Below are positions 36,513 to 43,800 of a stretch of 64,000 nucleotides of DNA, in pieces. This DNA comes from Micromonospora sp. WMMD882 (GTDB lineage: Bacteria > Actinomycetota > Actinomycetes > Mycobacteriales > Micromonosporaceae), in the NCBI RefSeq assembly GCF_027497255.1, contig NZ_CP114903.1, positions 744,001-808,000 of the forward strand, in the 5' to 3' direction. The position numbers were made by a program, and so were the translations under genes. The notes under the pieces are model-generated. The model was not told the DNA's origin, did no database searches, and saw only the letters and a program-made list of their open reading frames with translations. Positions within the stretch are counted from its first letter, which is position 1; the number at the start of each line of letters is the position of its first letter.

Positions 36513-36607
36513 GCGGCGGGGAAGCCGTCAGACGGCGCTGTCCGATCGTCGCGGCGGCCGACCGTCCGGCCCCAGCCGGCGGGTGGTCGCCGTCCTCCCG
36601 ACACCGG

Positions 36608-36637
36608 ACGGAGGCGCCGCCGGACCGGCGCCTCCGT
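36608..36637. terminator. Hairpin between convergent genes
   Basis: A perfect 12-bp inverted repeat (36608-36619 / 36626-36637) with a 6-base loop, touching the stop codon of the minus-strand gene at 36637. About 95 bp separate it from the preceding plus-strand stop. Confidence 0.6.
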
Positions 36638-36963
36638 CACGAGGGGTAGAGTCTTTCCGCGCTGGATCGGACGGACAACCCGGCAAGCCAGGAGGGCGGC
36701 CCGTCCCTGCGGAAAAGGTCGAGCACTAGCTGCTCGAAATGGTCTGTTGCCTCGTCCTCGTCGTCGATCGGCACGATCGCCTCTGCGGTGATCGAGGGCT
36801 CCTCGGCATCGGTTTCGGTCGCGACACCGCTGATCTTGCCCTCATCCTCCAGGGCGACGAGCGCCTCGAACAGGCGTTCGGATTCGCCGAGGAGTCGTTC
36901 CGTGAGGGCTCGCTCTCCGTCGGGGCCTCGACGTGAGACCTGCAACGTGGTGCGCACCCGCAT
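36637..36963 (-). CDS. Small acidic protein of unknown function, second gene of a small pair
   Basis: 108 residues from ATG 36963. It is strongly acidic (AEEPSITAEAIVPIDDEDEATD) with a beta-alpha-beta look and ends in LFRRDGPPSWLAGL. No family is recognised. An in-frame TGA lies 9 bp before the start codon, so the start is well bounded. The DNA upstream is less GC-rich than the rest of the window, which hints at acquired DNA. A basic cysteine-containing partner is encoded just upstream on the same strand; acidic/basic small pairs are sometimes toxin-antitoxin modules, but nothing here proves it. Confidence 0.7.
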   Translation of the reverse strand: MRVRTTLQVSRRGPDGERALTERLLGESERLFEALVALEDEGKISGVATETDAEEPSITAEAIVPIDDEDEATDHFEQLVLDLFRRDGPPSWLAGLSVRSSAERLYPS

Positions 36964-37208
36964 GCCTGCGTCTCATTTCTCTCACACTCAGCCCAACAAC
37001 GGAGTTTCCTGGCCCACCTCCACAACTGGAAGGCCTCCTCGCTGCTGTCGGCGTGCTTGAAGCGGACGAGGCGGGAATGACCCCTGCAGGGGCAGACCGC
37101 AAGGAAACCTCTTCTCTTCTTCTCGAACCCGAATCGGCGTTCTTCCAGCAGGACGATGACCATTCTGGTGATGGGGTCAAGTCGTCCGATTTTGTCGGCC
37201 AGACTCAC
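36964..37208 (-). CDS. Small basic Cys-containing protein, possibly frameshifted at its 3' end
   Basis: From GTG 37208 (GGGAGAA upstream) the first ~73 residues look like a real small protein: DPITRMVIVLLEERRFGF, a CPCRGH motif, then LWRWARKLRCW. After the CW the frame continues far into the neighbouring gene (to 36726) with shadow-like composition, a 238-bp overlap that is unusual. Shifting by one base just after CW meets TGA immediately, ahead of the next gene's ATG. I therefore suspect a one-base loss and an original protein of about 74 residues. The cysteine pair and terminal CW remind me of small HicA-like or zinc-binding proteins, but I cannot assign it. Confidence 0.5.
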
Positions 37209-37376
37209 GCGAACAGTTCTCCCTGTTGAGGTGTTTCTCTCCCCAACGAGGGCGGACGCAAGCGGATGCTGTCGGCTGCGTCACAAGCGTCGGTGTGTGT
37301 CGCTCCACGCCGAAGCATGATGATCATGCCATATGTGGTCTCCGAGCACCGGCGCCCCGCCGGCCCTGAAGCAGCG

Positions 37377-39980
37377 TCAGGGCAGGATCTCCACGTACCC
37401 GTCCGTGCCGTGCACCCGGATCCGTTGCCCGTCCCGGACGAGCCGGGTGGCGTCGACCACGTTCACGACGGCGGGCAGGCCGTACTCCCGGGCGACCACC
37501 GCGCCGTGGGTCATCGTGCCGCCGACCTCCGTCACCAGGCCGGCGACCGCGACGAACAGGGGAGACCAGCTCGGATCGGTGTAGGCGGTGACCAGGACGT
37601 CACCGGGTTGGAGATCGGCCCGCGCCAGGTCCAGGACGACGCGGGCCCGGCCCTCGACGGTCCCGGCCGAGACCGGCAGACCGACCAGGGCGCCGGCCGG
37701 CGCGTCGTCCCGCCGGTACGCGCCGGTGAGGGCCTCGCCGTCGGAGGTGAGCACCCGGGGCGGCGTGAGCGCGTGGTACGACCGGAACGCCTCCCTGCGC
37801 CGCCGGACGAGCCGCCCGTCGACCTGACCCGACAGCGCCGCCTCGCGCAGCTCCGGGAGGGTGAGGTAGAAGGCGTCCTCCGGCTCGGCGAGCACGCCGT
37901 CGCGCACGAGCCGCCCGGCCTCCGCCAGCAGGGCCTGCTTGTAGACGAGGTAGCGGCTCACGATGTCGTACTTCGGGTACTCCCGGTAGCCGATGAACGT
38001 CCGCAGCCGGTCGATCATGTGTTTGGTCTCGGTGGCCTTCCGTTCCCCGTCGGGCAGGGCCCGTAGGCGGGCGAGCACGTCCTGCTCCATCAGCCGGGCC
38101 TTCTGCCGGCCCTGCGCGAACCGCCGCGCGGCGGCGCCCGGCGGGAAGGCGCGGACGTTGTCCAGGATCAGGGGCGCCAGGGTGCCGGGGCGTTCCCGCC
38201 ACCGTGGCCGGGTGATGTCGATCTCGCCGACGCAGCGCATGCCGTACCGGTCGAGGTAGTCGGCGATGGCGGCGCGGGCCTCGGCCCCGCCGGCCAGTTT
38301 CGGCAGCTCGTCCAGGAAGCCCTCGTCGGTGGCGTCGACGCCGCGCAGGAACGCCACCACCTCCGGGTACGGGCGGATCACGTCGGCGACGTCGAGCAGC
38401 GCCAGCCCCATCTCCGAGGTGACGTTGTGCGGGGCGGACAGGGTCAACGTGTCGGCGGCGTTCTTCTCGCCCAGCCACTCCCGTAGCCGGTCGTTGAGCC
38501 ACCAGGTGGCTTCCATTCCCGCCATGACCACCTGCATGACCAGCGGATCGGCGAGGCCCCGCCGGTGTTCCTGGAACGCCTCCAGCAGGAAGTCGAACAG
38601 CTCCGGTCCGGTCTTCGTCGCGATGTCGCGGCGCAGGGCGGCCAGCGACGCCCGACTGCGGGCGACCAGCCCGGTGACGATGGCCGGATCGGTCCCGATC
38701 GGCGCGGACGCGGGGGCCGGCGGCCACGGCGGCCCCTCGTCCGGCAGCGACGGGACGAAACCGTCGCGGTCGAGGACGGTCTCCAGCGCGTCCCTGATCA
38801 GCGGATCCGACTTGCCCACCACGTCCAGGAGGGCGGCGCGGCTGGCGGGCGCGGCCAGACGTCGGGTGACGTCGACGAACAGCCGTCCGCCGGCCTCGTG
38901 CATCGGCACCATGGCGGTCGCCTGCCACACCGAGATCCCCAACGGCTTCATCGGGTCGGTCATCATCTGCTGGTGACCCACCGAGACGTAGACGTGGTTC
39001 TCCGCGTCGTCGGCCTCCGGGACCGGGAACAGCGTGGTGATCGGCCGGCTCTGCACGATCTGGAAGTCCCCGTCGACCAGGCACCACTCGACGTCCTGCG
39101 GCCGACCGAAGCGCGCCTCGATCCGCCGGCCGAGCCGCGCGAGCCGGACGACCTGCGGGTCCGTCAGCGCCGGCTGCTCCTGCCGCCGCGGGTCGACCGC
39201 CTCGTCCCGCGTCCCGCCGGCCGGTCGGGCCCGTCGGGCCTGCCGCTTGGCGACGACCTTACGGCCGACGACCTCGCCGTGGCGGACCGTGTACACGTCC
39301 GGCGTCACCAGGCCGGAGACCAGGGCCTCACCGAGCCCGAGGATGGCCTCCACGGTGGACACCGTCCGGTCACCGGTCACCGGGTCGGCCGTGAACAGCA
39401 CGCCGGCCGCGTCCGCCGCCACCATGCGCTGCACGACCACGGCCATCCGGGCCGTCCGGTGGTCGATGCCGTGACATTGGCGGTAGGTCACCGCCCGCTC
39501 GGTGAACAGCGACGCCCAGCACCGCCCGACGTGCCGCAGGACCGCCGCCGACCCCACCACGTTCAGGTACGTGTCCTGCTGGCCGGCGAAGGACGCGGTC
39601 GGCAGGTCCTCCGCCGTCGCGCTGGACCGGACGGCGTAGCCGGCCCGCTCACCGTGCCGGGCGAGCGCGCCGGTGATCGCCGCCGCGAGGTCGGCCGGGA
39701 CGGGGGTCTCCTCGACGGCGCGGCGGATCTCCGCGCTGAACGTCCGGACCGTCTCGGTGTCCTCCGGGTCCAGCCGCGACAGCCGGTCGAGCTGGTCGTC
39801 GACCGACGGCGTCTCCGCCATGATCCGGCGGAAGGCGTCCGTGGTCACGCAGAACCCGGCCGGCACGTGGATGCCGTCGATCCGCGACAGTCCGCCCAGG
39901 TGGGCCGCCTTGCCGCCGACGAGCGCGCTCGGCGTCTCGTCGATCTCGTCGAGATCTGACACGTACCGCGTTGTGGACAC
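37377..39980 (-). CDS. rph: Rifampin phosphotransferase
   Basis: 867 residues from GTG 39980 (GTG 39986 is an equally good start). ATP-grasp N-terminus: GGKAAHLGGL, VRSSATAEDLP, FAGQQDTYLNV, VLFTADPVTG. A helical rifampin-binding middle domain follows, and a swivelling C-terminal phosphohistidine domain, GGTMTHGAVVARE, with the histidine at residue 825, the position I recall for the catalytic histidine of characterised RPH enzymes. It phosphorylates the C21 hydroxyl of rifamycins using ATP (releasing AMP and phosphate) and confers resistance. A PEP synthase would be shorter and differ in the middle domain. A RAE box 64 bp upstream (40044-40062) confirms the assignment and implies rifamycin induction. 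Confidence 0.94.
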   Translation of the reverse strand: MSTTRYVSDLDEIDETPSALVGGKAAHLGGLSRIDGIHVPAGFCVTTDAFRRIMAETPSVDDQLDRLSRLDPEDTETVRTFSAEIRRAVEETPVPADLAAAITGALARHGERAGYAVRSSATAEDLPTASFAGQQDTYLNVVGSAAVLRHVGRCWASLFTERAVTYRQCHGIDHRTARMAVVVQRMVAADAAGVLFTADPVTGDRTVSTVEAILGLGEALVSGLVTPDVYTVRHGEVVGRKVVAKRQARRARPAGGTRDEAVDPRRQEQPALTDPQVVRLARLGRRIEARFGRPQDVEWCLVDGDFQIVQSRPITTLFPVPEADDAENHVYVSVGHQQMMTDPMKPLGISVWQATAMVPMHEAGGRLFVDVTRRLAAPASRAALLDVVGKSDPLIRDALETVLDRDGFVPSLPDEGPPWPPAPASAPIGTDPAIVTGLVARSRASLAALRRDIATKTGPELFDFLLEAFQEHRRGLADPLVMQVVMAGMEATWWLNDRLREWLGEKNAADTLTLSAPHNVTSEMGLALLDVADVIRPYPEVVAFLRGVDATDEGFLDELPKLAGGAEARAAIADYLDRYGMRCVGEIDITRPRWRERPGTLAPLILDNVRAFPPGAAARRFAQGRQKARLMEQDVLARLRALPDGERKATETKHMIDRLRTFIGYREYPKYDIVSRYLVYKQALLAEAGRLVRDGVLAEPEDAFYLTLPELREAALSGQVDGRLVRRRREAFRSYHALTPPRVLTSDGEALTGAYRRDDAPAGALVGLPVSAGTVEGRARVVLDLARADLQPGDVLVTAYTDPSWSPLFVAVAGLVTEVGGTMTHGAVVAREYGLPAVVNVVDATRLVRDGQRIRVHGTDGYVEILP

Positions 39981-40043
39981 ACGCACGTCTTTACCCCGTT
40001 TCCGCAGGTGGTGGCTGTGGTCGACGATTCTGCGCCACCACCC

Positions 40044-40062
40044 GGGTCTTGCCGCAAGCCCC
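40044..40062 (-). promoter_or_regulatory. Rifamycin-associated element (RAE) upstream of rph
   Basis: On the minus strand the 19 bp read GGGGCTTGCGGCAAGACCC, an inverted repeat (CTTGC/GCAAG core). As I remember it, the RAE described in front of rifamycin-inactivating genes of actinomycetes is the same sequence apart from the 3' end. It lies 64 bp from the rph start with the AT-rich ATATAT stretch (40071-40076) just upstream, where the promoter should be. Confidence 0.85.
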
Positions 40063-40079
40063 GGGGTGCGATATATGTT

Positions 40080-40113
40080 GACAATGGCAGGGAGACGTCT
40101 CCCTGCCATTGTC
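40080..40113. terminator. Perfect 34-bp palindrome upstream of the rph promoter
   Basis: The sequence is exactly self-complementary over 34 bp, centred on ACGT at 40095-40098, with no loop. It stands between the rph control region and the downstream end of the next gene. It may be a second terminator insulating rph, or an operator; arms start GACAATGGCAGGGAGA. Confidence 0.5.
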
Positions 40114-40186
40114 GTTGGTGAAACCTTTTCGTTCGTGAGAGCTTCTTGTCGGCCGCCGGTCCGGCCGGTTGTCGTTCGGATCCGGC

Positions 40187-40220
40187 GTGGGCCGGTCACC
40201 GCCGGCGGTGACCGGCCCAC
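40187..40220. terminator. Perfect 34-bp palindrome after the LamG-like gene
   Basis: Self-complementary over 34 bp, centred between 40203 and 40204, starting 18 bp beyond the stop of the minus-strand gene. The position fits a transcription terminator. It differs in sequence from the palindrome at 40080-40113. Confidence 0.7.
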
Positions 40221-40238
40221 CTGCCGTGACCGCTGCGG

Positions 40239-41015
40239 TCAGCAGCCGATCCGGCTGGTGGAGAGCGCGATGTCGTCGATCCACAGGTCGAACGTGCCGG
40301 GCGTGGTGCCACCCTGGTAGAGCTGCCAGCCGATCTTCACCGTGTTCACCGCCGGCAGGACGAACGGCACGTCGTTGCCGCCGTGCTCGTTCGTGGACGC
40401 GGTCAGCTCCGGGTTCGCCACCCCGTCGATCCACACCGCGACCCGGTTGTCCGCCGGGTCGAGCTGCCACTCGAAGCACTGCCAGGTGTCCTCGACGACC
40501 GGCGCGGACTCCCGCCAGTTCGTCCAGTCGCCCGTCGGGCCACCGTCGGCGCCCACCCCCCAGAAGATCCCGGGTACGGTCGGCGCGTACTGCCCGCCGA
40601 TCGGGCGGACGACCTCCGGGCTGCCGGTTCCGGTCGCCTCCACGAGCGTGAAGTGCGCCCAGTCGGGCGCCGTGGGGAAGGCGTCGACCCGCAGCCGCAT
40701 CCGGCCGTAGAAACGGTTGCCCGGCGCGGCGAAGTCGTCGACGCGCAGGAACGCGCGTCCGTTGTCGACCGTGTGGACGTGCAGCACCTGGTTGCCCCGG
40801 CGGGCCCGCTCGACGGTGAGCGTGCCGTTGCGGGTGTCGACGCCCCACTTCACCGTGCTGGGGCCACCGGTGGGCAGCCGCTCGAAGTCCTCGCAGAAGA
40901 GCAGGCCGCGTTTGCACGAGCCGTTCTGCGGGGCGCCCGACGCGCCCGCCGGGACGCTGCCGGCGGTGACACCGAGCATCAGGGCGGCGGCGATCACCGC
41001 GATGGATCTGCGCAT
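40239..41015 (-). CDS. Secreted LamG/concanavalin-like protein, probably glycan-binding or -degrading
   Basis: 258 residues from ATG 41015, which has GGAGG 8 bp upstream (ATG 41021 is too close). A Sec signal peptide (MRRSIAVIAAALMLGVTAGSV...) ends near GASGAP. The mature part is one beta-sandwich: LLFCEDFERLP, NRFYGRMRLRVDAFP, HFTLVEATG, WQCFEWQLDPADNRVAVWIDG, and LWIDDIALS. This resembles the jelly-roll of LamG/Cip1-like secreted proteins of cellulolytic microbes. Cysteines (4) probably form disulphides. No catalytic residues can be assigned, so binding versus lyase activity stays open. Confidence 0.8.
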   Translation of the reverse strand: MRRSIAVIAAALMLGVTAGSVPAGASGAPQNGSCKRGLLFCEDFERLPTGGPSTVKWGVDTRNGTLTVERARRGNQVLHVHTVDNGRAFLRVDDFAAPGNRFYGRMRLRVDAFPTAPDWAHFTLVEATGTGSPEVVRPIGGQYAPTVPGIFWGVGADGGPTGDWTNWRESAPVVEDTWQCFEWQLDPADNRVAVWIDGVANPELTASTNEHGGNDVPFVLPAVNTVKIGWQLYQGGTTPGTFDLWIDDIALSTSRIGC

Positions 41016-41272
41016 GGTCATCCTCCATGACGGGTGGCCCCCGGACGGGGGGCCAGGAAGGGACTGCCCGGACCTCTCGTCTCGCCGCCGGCTCTGACGG
41101 ATCGACGAGCCACATCGGATGCCCTCGGCGGGGCCGACGTCGCCCGGACGCCGGTCGTACGGGCGCGCCCAACCCGACGACATCGACGATCCTCAGCGTA
41201 ACCGGCCGTTCCGGGGTACCGTCGCCGGGGCGGCTGCGGCGCGCGGACGGGCGTGGGGGCGTGGCGACGGCG
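41016..41272. other. Intergenic, no gene seen
   Basis: 257 bp between the LamG-like gene and the end of the esterase gene. It must contain the promoter of the minus-strand LamG-like gene (GGAGG at 41024-41028). A short hairpin GGCCCCC...GGGGGGCC occurs at about 41036-41053. Nothing else recognised. Confidence 0.5.
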
Positions 41273-42862
41273 TCAGTCGGGCCGGTCGGCGGCCCGGCGC
41301 GCGGCGCGGTCGTGACGGTCGACCGCGCGGGCGTGCGCGACCGCCAGGAGCCTGTCGATCTCGGGCAGCGACTGCGGGCCGGGCATGACGATGCTGGCGA
41401 AGCCGTGGCGCGCGTAGCCGGGGTGGGGCACGACGACGTCCAGTCGGGCGAAGTCGAGCTCGTGCCGGTGCTGCTCGAACTCTCCCGGCGGGAAGCCGAA
41501 GAGCCGCTCGAACTCGGCCCGGCCCACGTCGAGGTTGAGCCGGAAGACGCCGGGACGGTCGAGTTCGGAGGACTCGTCGAAGCCGGGCACGTCGCGTTCG
41601 ACGATGGTGGCGAACGGCTGGCGGCGCTCCGGGCCCACGTAGAAGAACCGGTCCCCCCAGGCGTCCTGCGGCGCGCCGTGCCCGGCGTCGGCGACGAGTT
41701 GCTCGACGCCGGGCAGCGTGAGGATCCGCTCGGCGAGCATGGCCGGGCCGGTGCCGGTGGGGACGTGCAGCACGACGTCCGCGTGCGCGACGGTGGCCTG
41801 GTCGAGCGAAAAGTACCGGTGGTCGTGGGTCCGCTGCTCGGCGGCCGGCACCTCGCCGGCGCGTACGTACCGGGGGAGCAGGTCGTCCCGGTGGAGGCGC
41901 CCCTCGTAGGTCGACGGGGCGGGCGCCCCGATGCCGAGGGCGGGGCTCGCGCCCATGCTGCCGACGATCACCGCGTACCGGTCGCCGAGCAGCGACCCGA
42001 CGATCGCGCCCGCGCTGTGCCACGACAGGTCCAGGTCGGCCATCGTCATCGTGCTCGGCTGCCGCTGGAGGTGCCGGTTGTGCGCGAAGACCAGCGTCGG
42101 CCCGCGGTGCGCCTCGGCCGCGTGGATCGACAGCAGGTTCTCCGCCATCAACTCGCCGCGGACCGCCAGCAGCCGGGAGACGCGTTCCTCCTGGGCGAGC
42201 GGCGCGGCGGCCGCGGCGTGGTAGCGCAGCACCGCCACCGCCGCCGTCGCCCGGACGAGCGCCGCCCGCCAACCGCGCGTCCGGCGGGCCGCCTGGAGGT
42301 ACAACTCGGTCAGCAGGTCGTCGGCGATCACCCGTAGGCGTTGCGCGTCGGTCGAGCGTCCGACCGAACGGCCCGGCTCCCAGACGGCGGCCGGCGCGCT
42401 CCACCGGGTCTCGTCGCCGACCAGCCCGTCGATCTCCGCCGACCGGTCCTGGTCCAGGAACTCGCACACGTCGATCAGGTAGCGCCGTGGGCTCGGAGCG
42501 CCGGAGATCTCCAACGGCGCGTCGAAACCGTGGAACGTGACGTGCTCGGACGCCGGGCGGGCGGCGTTCCACTCCCGCATCCACAGCAGCAGGTCACGGT
42601 TGGCGGGCAGGGCGCCGAAGTCGTGGCTGAACCCCTCGGTGAGCGCGCGGCGCAGCGGCACGGCCGACGAGCCCCGGACGAACTCGTCGGCGACCAGGCC
42701 GGCGACCCGGTCGCTCTCCACCGCGATCGACCGGTAACCGTGCCGGACCAGCGTGGCGAAGGCGTCGTTGCGGAGTTGGAGGAAGGCGGACTCACCGTGC
42801 GTCGGCTCGCCGAACGCGAGCAGGGCCGGCGGTCGGGGCAGCAGGTCGAGGAAGAACGTCAT
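41273..42862 (-). CDS. Erythromycin esterase family protein
   Basis: 529 residues from ATG 42862; an ATG at 42910 would add 16 residues but collides with the start of the divergent regulator. LLAFGEPTHGES, YRSIAVESDR and FHGFDAPLE are the conserved blocks of the Ere family (EreA/EreB, succinoglycan-biosynthesis-like), including the active-site His in PTHGE and the Glu in VESD. Family members hydrolyse macrolide lactones, but many actinomycete homologues are uncharacterised. At over 500 residues it is longer than EreA (about 400). Given the macrolide cluster upstream, self-protection is imaginable, but 18 kb separates them. Confidence 0.88.
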   Translation of the reverse strand: MTFFLDLLPRPPALLAFGEPTHGESAFLQLRNDAFATLVRHGYRSIAVESDRVAGLVADEFVRGSSAVPLRRALTEGFSHDFGALPANRDLLLWMREWNAARPASEHVTFHGFDAPLEISGAPSPRRYLIDVCEFLDQDRSAEIDGLVGDETRWSAPAAVWEPGRSVGRSTDAQRLRVIADDLLTELYLQAARRTRGWRAALVRATAAVAVLRYHAAAAAPLAQEERVSRLLAVRGELMAENLLSIHAAEAHRGPTLVFAHNRHLQRQPSTMTMADLDLSWHSAGAIVGSLLGDRYAVIVGSMGASPALGIGAPAPSTYEGRLHRDDLLPRYVRAGEVPAAEQRTHDHRYFSLDQATVAHADVVLHVPTGTGPAMLAERILTLPGVEQLVADAGHGAPQDAWGDRFFYVGPERRQPFATIVERDVPGFDESSELDRPGVFRLNLDVGRAEFERLFGFPPGEFEQHRHELDFARLDVVVPHPGYARHGFASIVMPGPQSLPEIDRLLAVAHARAVDRHDRAARRAADRPD

Positions 42863-42908
42863 TCCATCGACCGTATCCTTGAACCACCCGTGGAGACTTT
42901 CCGACGAC

Positions 42909-43649
42909 ATGACGCGGTGGGAGCCGGTGGAACCCTCAAACGGCGGGTCACGCCGACCGGTCGACCTGGCCCGCCCGCACGGCCTCTCCACCCAGGCCGT
43001 GCGCAACTACGAGCGGGACGGCGTGCTACCGCCGGCCGAACGCGGCCCGAACGGCTACCGCCGGTTCACCGACGCGCACGCCACCGCGCTGAGCGCCTAC
43101 CTCGCGCTGATCCCGGGCCACGGTCACGCCACCGCCGGCGAGATCATGCGGGCGGTCAACCGGGGTGACGTCGACACCGCGTTACGCGCCGTCGACCGCA
43201 GCCACGTCCTGCTGCAACGGGACCGGGAGACGCTGGACGCCGTCGAGGCGGCCGTCGCGGTGCTCACCGGGGCCCCGCCCGCCCCGCCCGACCGTCCGGC
43301 CCTGCCGATCGGCGCGCTGGCGCACCGGCTCGGCGTACGACCGGCGACCCTGCGTAAGTGGGAACGGGCCGGGATCCTGCGACCGGCCCGCGATCCGGCG
43401 ACCGGGCACCGCGCGTACCGCCCGGACGACGTCCGGGACGCCGAGCTGGCCCACCTGCTGCGCCGCGGCGGGCACCGGCTCGACCACATCGCCGCCGTGC
43501 TGGGTCAGGTCCGCGCCGCCGGTGGCGCGGAACCCCTCGCCGACTCCCTGCGACAGTGGCGGCGCCGGCTCACCCGGCGCGGCCTGGCCATGCTCACCGG
43601 CGCGGCCCGGCTCGCCGACCACCTCGACCGCCGCGCCGGACCACGCTGA
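42909..43649 (+). CDS. MerR-type regulator with two tandem MerR DNA-binding domains
   Basis: 246 residues from ATG 42909. First MerR helix-turn-helix at about 20-60 (LSTQAVRNYERDGVLPPAERG then YRRFTDAH), a helical linker, and a second at about 135-175 (HRLGVRPATLRKWERAGILRPARD then HRAYRPDDVRDAEL). There is no obvious effector-binding domain, so the protein is essentially a covalent dimer of DNA-binding heads. It is divergent from the esterase gene with about 46 bp between starts, so it probably controls that gene. The 3' end runs into a 43-bp tandem repeat. Confidence 0.88.
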   Translation: MTRWEPVEPSNGGSRRPVDLARPHGLSTQAVRNYERDGVLPPAERGPNGYRRFTDAHATALSAYLALIPGHGHATAGEIMRAVNRGDVDTALRAVDRSHVLLQRDRETLDAVEAAVAVLTGAPPAPPDRPALPIGALAHRLGVRPATLRKWERAGILRPARDPATGHRAYRPDDVRDAELAHLLRRGGHRLDHIAAVLGQVRAAGGAEPLADSLRQWRRRLTRRGLAMLTGAARLADHLDRRAGPR

Positions 43650-43790
43650 TCCCGCCGTGGGCGGGGTGAGGCCGGGCCGCCGGCCACGCTGATCCGGCCG
43701 TGGGCCGGGTGACCCCAGGCCGCCGGCCGCGCTGATCCCACCGCCGGCCGAGGATCCCACCGCCGGTCGAGGTGATCCCGGGTCGCCGTC
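43641..43790. repeat. 43-bp tandem repeat, two full copies plus divergent partial units
   Basis: Units begin CC[A/G]CGCTGATCC at 43641, 43684 and 43727, spaced exactly 43 bp; the third decays into shorter copies with GATCCCACCGCCGG twice. It starts within the last codons of the MerR gene and fills the space before the opposing membrane-protein gene. It may act as terminator DNA or a protein-binding array, or be mutational slippage. Confidence 0.7.
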
Positions 43791-43800
43791 CCGCCGCCGG

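Noticed and set aside
37377..39980. Phosphoenolpyruvate synthase or pyruvate phosphate dikinase
   Set aside because: The ATP-grasp and phosphohistidine domains are shared, but the length, histidine position 825, middle domain and upstream RAE all fit rifampin phosphotransferase.
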